A DNA stretch of 64,000 nucleotides from Euptelea pleiosperma (GCA_035048495.1 CM068541.1:12593929-12657928), one strand, 5' to 3'; numbered from the stretch's first letter, positions 42,136 through 54,406 are shown. The notes: generated by a model not told the origin, from the letters alone. A program made the numbers and translations.

Positions 42136-44297
42136 GTATCTCTATAGAATGGGAGAAGAACTTTCATTTGGAAAACTACATGACCTTCAATCATTGCAAA
42201 AAAAAATACTAAGAACTCAATCCCAATTTTTCAAAACCTACCATTTATTTTTAGAAACTTAAAATTTCATCTTAAGAAAATACACAAGTCAACTAAAGCA
42301 TAGGCAAAATTTCAAAAAACTAGGTCGAGGATTTATTAAAAAATCAATTTAAACCATCCGAGGGCCCAATATCCCAATCTCAAAACAAGACAAAAAAGGG
42401 ACCTCAATGAATTTTTTTTTTCCAGAGTTGTTAAAAGGTCTGAAATCGCACTTCAGATATTCTGCAAATTAAACATAATCTTGTCATACAACCTTGGAGT
42501 CACAATCCCGGAGTGTAATGGTCATAGGAAATCACCTAGACATCCAATCAGGGTGATTCTAGTTGTGTTTGAAAGATAACAAAAAATTCTATAAACTTCA
42601 TATTTTGCAAAAACCCAAAAAAACAAAGGGAAGGGATTCAATTTAACAACAATAGAAAATATAAAAAACAAAAACTTGAAAAATAACAAAGATTGGTCTT
42701 GAAAATATAGCAAAACGAAATCCAACTCCCATGAAATTTCATAGGGAATTAGATCCATGAAATAAGAAAAGAGTGGCACTGGTCCTAATCATTTTTCTTA
42801 AGCATGGAAAAAGTTATGGCAATTCTGCTACAATAGTACATGAAAAATTCAGAAATGCACACACATGCATAAACATCAAATCTCACTACCATTCATTAAT
42901 CATCAAAATAACCAAACTAGCATCTCAATTTCTATAATGACTCAATTCAATCAATCCTTAATTAAAATATTTAATACATGTTCCCAAAATAAAATTAAAA
43001 AATAAACTAAAAAATATGAAATATAAACAAATCGAAACTCCGTTGATGATCCTCTCATGAACCATCCACGAGTCATGTCAAATATGAAACATCAATAGGG
43101 GTGAGCCAAGATCACCCACCCATGTGATCATTGGAGATGCAGCGGCTAACCCATGAATTTCAAATAAGTTTTCAAGCAACAATTTTTTTAAAACAAGTAG
43201 AAGGTAAACATAAACCTTAACCTATAATCCAATCCAGTGAATCCAATGCTCTCATTATAATCAATTAACCTGATGCAATGTACCAAACACTTTAGAGTGC
43301 CCATCCATTCTCAATTTTCAACCTGATGGGATGTGCCAAACACTCCCAGTTGCATTAATTTCGAACAACTAGTTAAGCTCTCAATTTATCTCCACATAGA
43401 TCTAAGGGTGTTTAGGGCCTTTCACCTAAGGAGCCCAATGTCCTTTTTGCTATTCTAGAATGCTTAATTTTATATGGATTTTGACCATATAAAATTAAGC
43501 ATAATAGAATATAAGAAGTAGAAACATGGAGGATCATAGGGGAGACTCAGAAAATATGTACTTTAAAACAACCATTAAAATAAATGGATGTGGAAATTTG
43601 GAAATGTTCCAATTTTTTGTGAGGAGTGTAACCATTGTATGGAAAACTCGCTGTGCGGTTGGATCGTCCAACATGATCTCCATGTGAGCCTCACCACCGG
43701 ATGTAAGAACTAGATGTAAGAAATGGGTGTAGCCCTAGACAGACTCATTAAATAAATGCATGTAACTTACAACTAAGCTACCATATATACCATACATAAA
43801 TTCATTGACTGATTCAGAAACATTAAACCGATAACCCAAAATTGAAAGGACTAATAAGCGAACTAACAACAATCTTCATTTTTTGGGTAACATGGTTAAT
43901 GTTTCTAACTCGGTCAATGACAGTCAAAATAGAGCCAAGTGGGAGACCAAAAGAATGAAAACACAGGGGGGATAATCCATAATGCAAATATGGTAGATTT
44001 TTCAAGTGGTACTGCAAACATATCCTTAAAAATAACATTTTCAATGTCTTCACTAAAATTTGTAAGTAAAGACTTCAGAGGATGATAGTGACAATAAATG
44101 ACAGAATATGCAAAAACAACACAAGAAGACCATCAAATATAAGCCCAAATCAATTTAAATTTCAGTTAAAAGCATCAAATCAATTAGCTGAACCTCACCA
44201 TTGAAAATGCTTAGGCGCTCCAAATATGAAAAAGCAAAAAGATAAGTGAAAAGGAAGCAGACCATAGACAATTACTTCTCTTTTAAAGTACATTTCT
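42136..44297. other. Long AT-rich gap without a gene
   Basis: I see no coding region. There is a local direct repeat (CCTGATG.AATGT.CCAAACAC at ~43271 and ~43323), a strong hairpin (43451-43511, listed separately), and from ~44050 a segment shared with the 3' flank of gene E (ACTTCAGAGGATGATAGTG). Confidence 0.45.
43451..43511. repeat. Hairpin, 27-bp arms with 7-base loop
   Basis: Left arm 43451-43477 contains TGCTTAATTTTATATGG; right arm 43485-43511 begins CCATATAAAATTAAGCATA. Two mismatches in 27. It could be a small MITE core or a foldback relic. No evidence for a small-RNA gene beyond the shape. Confidence 0.75.
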
Positions 44298-46808
44298 TCA
44301 TCTGGGCCCTGATAGGATTGATGCCAAGAGTGGAGCTGAAACACCTGAATTGGTGTCTTTGCGAGCTTCTAATGGTGTCAAAGTTAAGAAGGTATAGTCT
44401 GAGATGGGTTCCATAACCATTAAACCCTCTAAAACCTTCACCACCATTGACATGGTGGGCCTTCTAGTGTAATCACCCTGTAAACACCAAATAGCAATCC
44501 TTATCATCCCAACAGCTTCTTCTACATGCTGTTGCATGTCCTCGCTATGCTTATCAATGATATCAAATAGTTGATCTATTTCTGCCTTTTCCTTCACTAT
44601 ATGGAGTAAACATTCATTTTCTTCAGGTTCAGAGTAATCCAAATTCTTTCGTCCACATATGATCTCCAAGACGACAACACCAAAGCTGTATACATCAACT
44701 TTCTCTGTAATCCTTCTGCTCAACCACCATTCAGGGGCCAAATACCCCCGCGTTCCCCTCATTGTAGTCATCACTTGGCTCTGATCCCTGTCGATCAGCC
44801 TAGCTAACCCAAAATCAGAAACCTTGGCATTGAAGTTGCCATCTAGGAGGATATTTTGAGGTTTAATATCTAAATGAGCTATTTTCTGTCTGCATTCCTC
44901 ATGGAGATACGCTAGTCCTTTGGCAATGTCAAGGATGATCTTCCATCTGGTTTGCCAATCAAGAGCAAACTCTTGGTTTTTGTAGAAGATCCATTTATCC
45001 AAGGATCCATTGGACATGAACTCATAAGCTAATAGCCTATGCGATTTCTCGGAACAGAATCCAACTAATTTTACCAAGTTGACATGGTGAATGCTGCCTA
45101 TTGTCTTGACCTCCGCTAAAAATTCCTTTCTCCCTTGACCTAAATTATCCAAGCGCTTCACTGCAACTTTGGTGCCATTGTCCAGAATGCCGTCAAAAAC
45201 AGAACCAAATCCTCCTCCTCCAAGCTTTCTACAAAAATTCTCCGTGGCAGACTTTAAATCTTCATAAGAGAATCTCCTGGGCATTCCGGATATTTGATTG
45301 AAAGAGCCCTCCCCTTCTGCCTCTTCATCATTTCCATCTGCTTCTTCCCTTAAATCTTTAGCCTTTCTAAATGCTATAACACACATGCTAATTACAAGAA
45401 ATGCAAAAACTAAAGCTCCGAGACTAGATCCCAAAATTATTCCAGTCCGACCTGTTTGCTTTGTAGAAGATTCTGAAGAAGTGTTTGGTATGGTTAATGA
45501 ATTGGGACTTGGTGTAACCGAGTCATTCTGCACCTTGATGAACGTGGCCCGATTATAAGTGACTACGTCCTTGCTAATGCTCATCAGACTAAAGATCTGG
45601 ATTGTAGCGAGCAATTTCCATTTGAGATATCCTCATTGTAGTCGAACAGAGCAGCTTTGCAAGAACAGTTATTCAAGCAGGCCTGCTTGCAACTCCCTAC
45701 GTCTGTGTTTGTGAGGACAGCGAAGAAGTTGAAATAAGAAACATCGTTAAGCTCTAGAAAGAAATGAAGTTGGGGAGATTTGCATGATAACTGGGTCATT
45801 TCGACACATCCAAGATCGGGTTCTGCAAAATTTAATTGCTTAAAATAGCTCGGAGGACATCCACATTGTCCATTTGTGCAAATCCCATAATTTCCACAGA
45901 TTCTGGGATAAGCACAGTCACCAAAACTGCCCGTCAAGATGTCGTCAACCAGCGTCTCCTTCCATTGATAAATTCTAAGATGCCCATCTGACTCAAACCT
46001 CAAATACTGAAAATTCTCTGTCCCAGACATGTAAATCACAGAAAATGAATCACCTGCCTCTCCGCGGAGAATATCAAGCCTCCCTGTTTTGAATGACTTA
46101 GATTTATGGCCTCCAACAAAGACTTTACTATAAATTTGGGGGGGATTAGCCTCAGTAAAAGCATACAACCCATCATCAGTAACAGAAAGATAATACGGAC
46201 CTGGAGTCGAATTCGACGCCGAAGCATTAGCAATTAGCCTTTGCCCAGACACCAATTTCTGCCCGGGAAGCCAAGTATCGCTTGGGTGATCGAAAGACTG
46301 CCAAACAGTGGCGTCGTTAGAATCAAAAAGCACGAGGTTTCCAGTTCCAGTGATATTCATGCCCACAACAGACTTTCCAGATGTGTTGGTAGACCAAACA
46401 AGAGTGCCATCTGCATCTCTCAAGATCAAATCTCCGCCTGAGGTGAGTTGAAGTGTGGTTATCTCTGTTTGCAGACCAGAGCAGTACTGGACCATTCATG
46501 TAGCTTGCCCAGCTGGTATCATTGGAATATATGACAGCAAAGATGATGAGAAAGAAGGAATTAAGGGTTTCATTGCCGAAGAAACCGCAACCCAATTCAG
46601 GACCATCAGACACAAGGTTCCTGTTGTTGAGAAGGACGGGCCGCAAAGAACCAACATGGAAGGACCAGCTTCCATGGGGAATGGAGGGGTTGTTAGTCCA
46701 TGAAGTAGAGAGGTTTGCACTGGGAAATTCATAACGCAAGGCTTGGATTAAGAAAGGAAGACATGAGAAGAGTAGCTGAAGAAACCACTTCGAAGACAGA
46801 GAACCCAT
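44298..46808 (-). pseudogene. G-type lectin receptor-like kinase gene F, two frame lesions
   Basis: Full-length organisation from the ATG at 46806-46808 (MGSLSSKWFLQLLFSCLPF signal peptide) through the lectin domain, EGF-like cluster ([20 protein letters not shown]), PAN domain, membrane helix ([20 protein letters not shown]) and an intact non-RD kinase ([19 protein letters not shown]) to the tail ASILSGPR. Lesion 1: 17 bp present in genes G and H are missing at 46456/46457, inside the lectin domain just after WSANRDN. Lesion 2: one base is missing at about 45601, after NCSLQS and before the membrane helix. The three open pieces are 46323-46808, 45584-46495 and 44298-45614. A recent pseudogene; the kinase part is still clean. 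Confidence 0.88.
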
Positions 46809-47655
46809 GGCTGTTACAGCGTTGTTGCTATTGAGGCTATGAATGAGTTCTTGAAACAAAGTTCAAGATCTCGAGAGACACGTTTGGTGGAATTCAGAGG
46901 TCTTGTTTACATTTGGGTCAAATTGTTTGTGGTGAAGGGAGTTAGATTCAAGGAAATGGTAGTCAATTGGTCGTCTTTGGTTTGTTGCTTTGAGTCAATG
47001 GTCAGGCTCAGCGGACACATATTGTCACACACAATTTTGGTGTACCCACATGGAAGATAAATTAATGGCTGATACTATCACCGAGAGGGCAAAATTACTC
47101 TCAGATTTCGGTGGATTTCGCTTTAAAAATCCATATTTCGGGGATTTGCTCTCTGTCACTGCCTTATACCTTTGTTGTCTGCTCAACAAAGACGACAACT
47201 AGCAGGTGGATCCTCTTCTAAAGCGCCCTCAACTGCGGAGGCAAAGGCGCAAGCTACGCTCTCAGGACTAAACTCCATACTAGCAGATCTTTTTGATCGA
47301 ATCATCGTAGAATCGGACGCCTAATCAATGGTTTAGAAGGATGGTTCAAGTCAGTGATTGTGGCAGATATTTTGACTCTATCCTACTCTCTCCCTTTTGT
47401 GAAATTCTCCCATATTAGACATTTGACTTATACTGTTGCACATACGATCACCCGGAGGCCAAAACTACTCTCTTCATGCTGCTGTATGGCATGATTCTTC
47501 CCCCTCCTGGATCACAGGAGCCATTTGTATGGACGGGTAGCATCGCCATGCGGGGGACCATGTTAGAGTATATTTTACTTCAATGGGATAATTAGAGGAC
47601 CCCACCCTAACTTGCATTGTGGGGCAAATTTTTTAATAAATGTGTGGAAAACAAG
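46809..47655. other. 5' flank of gene F, no other gene seen
   Basis: Short frames overlap here, but none has a motif. 46809-46860 still resembles the leader of gene G. Confidence 0.4.
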
Positions 47656-48535
47656 TAGGTGTAGGACAGGCCAATTCACTTTTTCAGCTAAGAAGTTAGG
47701 AGGGTTAGGTGCGAAAAGCTTATTCGTAATGAGTAAAGGCCTCCTGGGTAATGCATGGCTATGGCGATTTGGGTGAAAGAGGACAGCCCGCGGAGAAAGA
47801 TAATTGTAGCTAAATATAGCTATATGCCACTTTATTAAGAGATCAAGCCATTTCTCTTATGAGTGTAGTGTGTGGAGGGGTATCATGAATATAATTCTCG
47901 CCTTTTCCAAGGAAATGAGATTAGGGGTGGGAAGAGGGAACATGCTTTTTTTTAAGGTAGATCGGTGGTACGGTGAAAATTAACATCTCAAGGACTTCCC
48001 ACTTCTCTTTTGGATTTCAGACAAAAATGAGAACATCGTATCTGACTTCCTAGCTAATAGGGGAGTTGGGAGTAAAGCTTTGATGATAGCACGCAATATG
48101 AGCCACGTGGCACACTCTTAGAGGACTCTGACCATATGGATGTTTGGCCAATACCTAGTTGGACCTACAAACCAAAAATCAGCCTGATTAGTGATTGCAA
48201 ACCTTTAGATCTTTGTACCTCAAATAATTATCAATAATGCTCAAATTTCCACGGTTAAATTCAACCCATGAAAAGAACTCCAATCCAAATCCTAGAAATC
48301 ACTAATCAGTCTGATATTTGGTTTGTAGGTCCAGCTAGGTATTGGCCAAACATCCATACGTTCAGAGTCCTCTAAGAGTGTGCCACATGGCTCGTATTGC
48401 GCACTCTCGCTGTCTTCAAAGTTTTACTCGGGAGTTGGAGTCTGTCATGGGACTTGGGTTTATGCACAATCTCAATAATTGGGAGGTGGACCTTATAGCT
48501 AATCATCTCAGACCTATTGAAGCGCATCCTTATTG
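47656..48535 (+). mobile_element. LINE ORF2 fragment split by a MITE
   Basis: 47690-48060 reads AKKLGGLGAKSL, GLLGNAWLWRFG, SVWRGIMNIILAFSKEMRLG and DFPLLFWISDKNENIVSDF, matching the post-RT region of the 2.2-kb LINE. It resumes after the MITE at 48439-48535 with GLGFMHNLNNWEVDLIANHL, matching LGLRRHLNDWEVEPLSRLL. Several stops occur. Neither end of the LINE is preserved. Confidence 0.75.
48070..48429. mobile_element. Mutator-type MITE, 360 bp, perfect 9-bp target duplication
   Basis: The ends GAGTAAAGCTTTGATG and CTTCAAAGTTTTACTC are inverse complements with few changes. GGGAGTTGG flanks both sides (48061-48069 and 48430-48438). Inner arms carry CAATATGAGCCACGTGGCAC and its mirror. It sits inside a LINE reading frame. 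Confidence 0.9.
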
Positions 48536-48809
48536 ATAGATTGGCACACACCTATACATCATCTTCTCCCTCTCTCTCTTTGAATTGTTCCCAAGCCAAG
48601 TGCTTCAATCAGAATTTACCCCTCAAGAGGAATAGTTTCGAACTCTCTTTGTTGTAGACAATCACATCAGGACAATCAAGCCATTGGCCCTCCAAGAAAG
48701 TGTACGGACAATTGAGAATAAGCCCTTGGCCCTTGATCAAACATGTCAACAATTAAGATCAAGCAATCGCCCTTGATAAAGCATACCAACAATCGATATC
48801 AAGTTGCAG
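48536..48809. other. No gene seen
   Basis: A short spacer with loosely repeated AATCAAGCCATTGGCCCT / AATAAGCCCTTGGCCCTTGA phrases (~48678-48740). Confidence 0.35.
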
Positions 48810-49186
48810 GAGTAAACCTTCGATGACACCTCAATTACTGCACGCAATATGAGCAGCCACGAGGCACATTCTTAAGAGGACAACGACTGTATGGATGTCT
48901 GGCCAATCACTAGGTGGACCTACAAACCAAGATCAACATGATTAGTGATTTAACACCTTTGGAACTTTGTACCCAAATAATGCTCAAATTCCTATAGTTA
49001 AAATCAACCCATGAAAATAACTTCAATCCAACGTCAGCGATCAAGTATATTTTTGGCTTGTAGGTCCACCTAGTGATTGGCCAAACATCCATAAGGTTTT
49101 TGTGTCCTCTTAAGAATGTGTCATGTGGCTCGTATTGGCTGTAGTCAATGGCGTTGCGGACTGCAGGTGTTATCGAATGTTTACTC
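48810..49186. mobile_element. Mutator-type MITE, 377 bp, with 9-bp target duplication
   Basis: GAGTAAACCTTCGATGACACC at the left mirrors GGTGTTATCGAATGTTTACTC at the right, apart from a few changes. Flanks AAGTTGCAG (48801-48809) and AAGTTGCAC (49187-49195) match at 8 of 9. Same family as 48070-48429. Confidence 0.85.
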
Positions 49187-49318
49187 AAGTTGCACAGGCC
49201 CTCCCTCGATCAAGCTAATCAATGGTCAATATCAAGTTATCAATCTTCAAAGAGACGTCACCATGATAAAAAAAAAAAAATTTGATAAATCATCACCATG
49301 ATCTAATTTGCGACAACT

Positions 49319-49687
49319 CTGGAGAGCTCATCTCGAATGTCCAAAGGGCAAGAGATTTTTATTTTTTTTGTGTGTAATGGAAAATCAGAGATTGTACTCC
49401 ACTCTCCAAGTCAATAAATATCATAAAATTCATCCTCGCAATTTTGCGACCAAGCCCTCAATGCAAAATCCATGTCGACAACTATTGGCCACAATACCCT
49501 TCTGGAGAGCTCATCTCGAATGTCCAAAGGGAGAGAGATTTTTATTTTTTTTGTGTGTAATGGAAAATCAAAGAGATTGTACTCCACTCTCCAAGTCAAT
49601 AAATATCATAAAATTCATCCTCGCAATTTTGCGACCAAGCCCTCAATGCAAAATCCATGTCGACAACTACTGGCCACAATACCCTTT
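49319..49687. repeat. Direct duplication, two copies of 183 bp
   Basis: CTGGAGAGCTCATCTCGAAT begins at 49319 and 49502. The copies differ at only a few positions, so the event is recent. The unit has no recognised coding content. Confidence 0.9.
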
Positions 49688-50430
49688 TGCCTTTTCATCG
49701 TTTTTAAAAATTAAAATATAAAACATATATGTTTAGGTATGTTTTTGTGAGCTTATAAGTAGGGGAGTAGATTTGGCCCGCTGCCCGAAGCCCGGCCAGA
49801 GCCCAGTTAGTGTGCTTAGTGAGCTTTCAAAACATAAAGAACAGTGAATATTCACTAATTGAGCAAAACTTAATTTTTCACTATGATTATAATCTCAATT
49901 CTACCAAAAATCAAATCCTAACAATTAGGATTTGATAGAGTCAATGCTGATCAACCATGTGAACATGAATACACTGCACAGCTCAAAAGAAAAAATATTT
50001 GGATTTTTGATATATTTAAGTTGTAAGTATTTTTAAAATTATAAAAAACAAATAAACTAAAGATCACTATAAACTCAACCAAAATTTTCAAATATAATTA
50101 CAGAAAGATAAAAGAGAAACCAATCAATCAATTAGACTTATGTCTATAAATTTCCGAAGTGATTCAAATCTAATGGTATCAAACGATTTTGTGAAAATAT
50201 TAGACTACTGATTTTCAATTTGGACATTTTCCAAAAAAACAACATTTTCTTCAACTAGATCTCTAATAAAATGATGACGAATGTGAATATGTTTAATTCT
50301 AAAATGTTAAACATGATTCTTAGATATATTAATAACATTATCCTATAAAAAAAACAAAAAATAAAAATACGAAACGGAACTCTTATTTTGTCTCCACACC
50401 TTTGTTTTGTCTTCTTGCCAATCAAAAAAG
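49688..50430. other. No gene seen
   Basis: AT-rich sequence. A GGCCCGCTGCCCGAAGCCC phrase at ~49777 looks like a repeat edge. Nothing else. Confidence 0.35.
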
Positions 50431-50439
50431 GATTTTCCC

Positions 50440-50754
50440 ACACCCCCACGACCGTTGGATGTTTAAGAGAGGTCAACGTCATCTTAATTTCGTTTACCGG
50501 CTGCGATGAGCACGGAGAGGTTGGATATACTTGATAATGATCGACACATGACGGGGTTTAGCATCATTGGTGGGGAGCATCAGTTGAGGAACTACAGGCC
50601 TGTAACGACAGTTCACGAGTTCAAAGATAGGGGTGGTGATGTTGGGAAGTCCGTTGTTTTGGAATCATACGTGGTTGATGTCCCGAATGGGAATATGGAG
50701 GATGATACGATACGCGTATTTGCTGATATGGTGGTGGGGTGGGCTCCGTTAGGT
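50440..50754 (+). pseudogene. PYR/PYL/RCAR abscisic-acid receptor fragment
   Basis: The sequence encodes the core of a PYL receptor, a START-fold protein that binds abscisic acid and inhibits clade A PP2C phosphatases. Readable: VGCLREVNV (~50453-50480), then after a small frame break LPAAMSTERLDILDNDRH (gate-loop end, ~50494-50550), FSIIGGEHQLRNYR (latch loop; the usual HRL is HQL), VTTVHEF, and VVLESYVVDVPNGN (~50655-50700). Frame is open from 50506 to the MITE. The N-terminal third and the last helix are missing. No intron interrupts it, which fits either the naturally intronless PYL4-6 type or a retrocopy. The 3' side is cut at 50755 by a Mutator-type MITE. Non-functional. Confidence 0.88.
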
Positions 50755-51098
50755 GAAAAAATGACAGGATTTTGTACAGGGACACAATATAAGCCACGTG
50801 GTACACTCTTAGAGGAATCTGACGGTATGGATGTTTGTCCAATCCAATGGAGGACTTACAAACCAAAAATAAGCCTGATTAGTGATTTATAGGCGTTGGA
50901 TCTTTGTACCTCAAATACTGCTCAAATTCCCACAGTTGAGATCAGCCCATGAAAATAAGTCCAAACCAAAGCCAATAAATCACTAATCAGGCTGATTTTT
51001 GGTTTGTAGGTCCACCATGGGATTGGAAAAACATCCACACGGTCAGATTCTTCTAAGAGTGTGCCACGTGGCTTATATTGTGTCCCTGTCATTTTTTC
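50755..51098. mobile_element. Mutator-type MITE, ~344 bp, inserted in the PYL fragment
   Basis: GAAAAAATGACAGG at the left and TGTCATTTTTTC at the right are inverted ends. Inner arms GACACAATATAAGCCACGTG and CACGTGGCTTATATTGTGTC mirror each other. The 9-bp flanks do not match clearly. Confidence 0.8.
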
Positions 51099-51549
51099 GT
51101 GTGGTTGAACCTGCAGTAGGTTGCGTCCTTGACCAAAAGTATGGCTCATTCACTGGTGACGAAGACAGATGAACAAACCCATGTGAAATTTCAAGCAAAA
51201 ACAAAAAATATTGTGGTGACGGTCAACAAAGTTTACCCTTAAGGGTTGCCTTTGGGTTTTTCTGACCAAGATATGACCCTCGGTCAATCTACTGTAAGGG
51301 TCTTCATCTTTACCCGGTCGTACGTTCCAACTTATGGCTTGTGTTTGAGCTAAGAGCTTGATAATGGCTAGCTCATCGCTCGAGGTATTCAGGTTAAACC
51401 GTTAATTGGGCTGAAACTTGGAAACATAGAACACGACCGCTTTATTTCAGAAATTGTAAATACGAAGCCCTAGCCCTACAACAATTTGAAGGAACAGAAA
51501 ACCAAAAAAAAAAGAAACTGTGGAGCACCTTTTTTTAAAGTCCTCTCCT
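51099..51549. other. 3' flank of gene G
   Basis: 51290-51370 is the block shared with 36875-36965 downstream of gene E. No PYL C-terminal sequence can be read after the MITE. Confidence 0.45.
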
Positions 51550-54156
51550 TCATCTTGGCCCGGATAGGATTGACGCCATTAGTGGACTTGAAACAGATGA
51601 ACGGGCTTCTTTGAGAGACCGCAATGGTATCAAAGTTAAGAAGCTAAAGTCAGATATGGGTTCCACATCCATCAAACCCTCTAAAACCTTTACCACCATT
51701 GACATGGATGGCCTTCTAACATAATCATCCTGTAAACACGAAATAGCAATTTTTATCATATTCACAGCTTCTTCCCCATGTTCTTGCATATCCTCACTAT
51801 GTTTATCAATGACATCAAACAGTTGGTCTATTTCTGCCTTTTCCTTCACTATATGGAGTAGACAGTCATTTTCTTCAGGTTCAGTGTAATCCAAATTCTT
51901 CCGACCACATATAATTTCCAAGACGACAACACCAAAGCTGTATACATCTACTTTCTCTGTAATCTTTCTGTTCAACCACCATTCAGGGGCTAAATAACCC
52001 CGTGTTCCTCTCATTGTAGTCATCACTTGACTTTGATCCCTGTCGATCAGCCTAGCTAACCCAAAATCAGAAACCTTGGCATTGAAGTTGCTATCTAAGA
52101 GGATATTTTGAGGTTTAATATCTAAATGAGCTATTCTCTGTCTGCAATCCTCATGGAGATAAGATAGTCCTTTGGCTATGTCAAGGATGATCTTCCATCT
52201 GGTTTCCCAATCAAGAGCAAGCTCTTGGTTTCTGCAAAAGACCCATTTATCCAATGACCCATTGCACATGTACTCATAAGCTAAAAGCCTATGTGATTTC
52301 TCGGCACAGAATCCAACTAATTTTACCAGGTTGACATGATGAATGCTGCCTATTGTCTTGACCTCGGTTAAAAATTCTTTCCTCCCTTGGCCTAAAGAAT
52401 CCAAGCGCTTCACTGCAACTTTGGTGCCATCACCCAGAGTTCCTTCAAAAACAGACCCAAATCCTCCTCCTCCAAGCCTTCTATGAAAATTCTCTGTGGC
52501 AGACTTCAAATCTTCATAAGAAAATCTCCTTGGCATTCTGGATACTTGATCTAAATAACCCTCCACTTCTGCCTCTGCATCATTTTCCTCTACATCTTTA
52601 CCCTTCCTAAAAGCTACAATACAGATGCTTATTACAAGAAATGCGACTACTAGAACTCCAAGACTAGATCCCAAAATTATTGCAGTCCTACCTGTTTTAT
52701 TTCTAGGACTTGAAGTTGCTTTTGATCTGGGTCGTGGATTGGGACTTGCTGTAACTGAGGAGCTCTGAACCTTGATGAAAATTGTGGAATTATAACTGGC
52801 TATGTCCTTTCTAATGGTACTTAGAGAAAAGATCTGGGATTGTAATGAGCAATTTCCATTTGAGATATCCCCATGGTAGTGGAACAGAGCAGCTTTGCAA
52901 GAACAATTGTCCAAACAGGACTGCTTGCAACTCACTAAGTCTTTGTTTGTGAGAACTGTGAAGAAGTTGAAATAAGAAACATCTTTAAGCTCTAGAAGGA
53001 AGTGAAGCTGAGAAGATTTGCAAGACAACTGGTTAATTTCCACACATCCAAGACTGGGTTCCTTGACATCTAATTGCCTAAAATAGCTTGGGGGACAACT
53101 GCATTGTTCATTTGTGCAAATACCATAATTCCCACAAACTGTGGGATAACCACAATCACCTAAACTATCTGTCAAGATGTCATCAATTGCCTTATAATCC
53201 CCTTGAATGATATGATAAACTCTAAGATGTCCATTTGACTTCAACCTCATATACTGAAAATTGTTTGATTCAGACACGTAAATCACAGAAATTGGATTGC
53301 TTCCTACTCCGTCAAGAAAATCAAGCCTCCCAGTTTTGAATGACAGAGATTTACTACCACCATGGAAGACTTTACGATACATTTGGGGAGGATTAGAGTT
53401 AGAGTCAATGAAAGCATACAACCCATCATCAGTAACAGAAAGATAGAAGAAGCCTTGACTCCAATTCGACGCCGAAACACGGGAGAATAGCTGTTGCCCT
53501 TTAACCAACCTCTGCCCGGGAAGCAAAGTGTCAGCAGGGTGATCGAAAGACTGCCAAACGATCACATGGTCCCTATCAAAGAGCACGAGATTCCCATTTC
53601 CAGAGATGTTCATGCCTGCAACAGACATGCCGGATGTGTTGGTGGACCAAACATGAGTACCATCTGCGTCTTTCAAGACCAAATCCCCATCTGAGGTGAG
53701 TTGAAGTGTCGCATTCTCTCCCACAGGTTTGTCTCTGTTTGCAAACCATAGCACCCGAGGAGGATTCCCCATGATAAAGTCGGAAGCATTGGTTGCTCCA
53801 ATTGCAAAGACAACAAGAAAAAAGGGATTACGGTTTCCATTGCGGAAGAAACCACAACCTGTAGCAGGAAGATTGAAAAACATGTTGCTGTTGTTGAGAA
53901 TGATGGGCCTTAAAGTAGACCCATCAGTGAAGGACCAGCTTCCTTTAGGAATGAAGGGGTTGTTAGTCCATGAAACAGAGAGGTTTGCAGTGGGATAATC
54001 ACTATATATGGCATGGGTTAACAAAGGAAGAGATGAGAGGAGTACCTGAAGAACCCACTTAAAAGACTTAGCACCCATGGGCATGGCTGTTGCTGGTATT
54101 GAGGCCATGAATGAGTTCATAAAAGAAAGCTCAAGATTGAGAGAGAGAGATCTCAT
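51550..54156 (-). CDS. G-type lectin S-receptor-like Ser/Thr kinase (gene G)
   Basis: Intact single-exon gene, up to 868 residues. Start is ambiguous: the ATG at 54154-54156 is the longest, but [13 protein letters not shown] at 54076-54078 aligns with the start of gene F (MGSLSSKWFLQLL) and puts the signal peptide at the N-terminus, giving 842 residues. Then come the lectin domain ([35 protein letters not shown]), EGF-like cluster ([20 protein letters not shown]), PAN domain ([17 protein letters not shown]), membrane helix ([20 protein letters not shown]) and kinase with [32 protein letters not shown]. The catalytic loop is non-RD. It ends ASILSGPR. The only full-length intact gene on the minus strand; ligand unknown. 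Confidence 0.94.
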   Translation of the reverse strand: MRSLSLNLELSFMNSFMASIPATAMPMGAKSFKWVLQVLLSSLPLLTHAIYSDYPTANLSVSWTNNPFIPKGSWSFTDGSTLRPIILNNSNMFFNLPATGCGFFRNGNRNPFFLVVFAIGATNASDFIMGNPPRVLWFANRDKPVGENATLQLTSDGDLVLKDADGTHVWSTNTSGMSVAGMNISGNGNLVLFDRDHVIVWQSFDHPADTLLPGQRLVKGQQLFSRVSASNWSQGFFYLSVTDDGLYAFIDSNSNPPQMYRKVFHGGSKSLSFKTGRLDFLDGVGSNPISVIYVSESNNFQYMRLKSNGHLRVYHIIQGDYKAIDDILTDSLGDCGYPTVCGNYGICTNEQCSCPPSYFRQLDVKEPSLGCVEINQLSCKSSQLHFLLELKDVSYFNFFTVLTNKDLVSCKQSCLDNCSCKAALFHYHGDISNGNCSLQSQIFSLSTIRKDIASYNSTIFIKVQSSSVTASPNPRPRSKATSSPRNKTGRTAIILGSSLGVLVVAFLVISICIVAFRKGKDVEENDAEAEVEGYLDQVSRMPRRFSYEDLKSATENFHRRLGGGGFGSVFEGTLGDGTKVAVKRLDSLGQGRKEFLTEVKTIGSIHHVNLVKLVGFCAEKSHRLLAYEYMCNGSLDKWVFCRNQELALDWETRWKIILDIAKGLSYLHEDCRQRIAHLDIKPQNILLDSNFNAKVSDFGLARLIDRDQSQVMTTMRGTRGYLAPEWWLNRKITEKVDVYSFGVVVLEIICGRKNLDYTEPEENDCLLHIVKEKAEIDQLFDVIDKHSEDMQEHGEEAVNMIKIAISCLQDDYVRRPSMSMVVKVLEGLMDVEPISDFSFLTLIPLRSLKEARSSVSSPLMASILSGPR

Positions 54157-54406
54157 CTTCCACTTTACCTTGATTGAGTCTAACGTGTGTTGTTAGACTT
54201 CATGTCATCGTCAACCACTTCACCGAGATCTTCTGTAAAATATCTCTTCTATAAATACTAATAGTAAACACACCCACTCTGATTATTATGGTGGGAAATC
54301 ATTTGTTTAATAGTATTTTACTTGGTACGAGAGCCAAAACAACAAGTAATCTTTTTTTTATAAGGAAAAATGACAAGCAATCTCCTTTTGTTTTTTTCTC
54401 TTTTAA
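54157..54406. other. 5' flank of gene G
   Basis: The likely promoter and leader. CTCTTCTATAAATACTA (~54244) includes a TATAAAT, but on the plus strand. No clear minus-strand TATA box was assigned. Confidence 0.35.

Noticed and set aside
46241..46734. Plus-strand frames over gene F
   Set aside because: They are opposite-strand shadows of the lectin domain; similar shadows occur over genes G and H at the same position.
50506..50892. Single 128-codon PYL-MITE fusion protein
   Set aside because: The last ~45 codons are MITE sequence read by chance; the PYL part ends at 50754.
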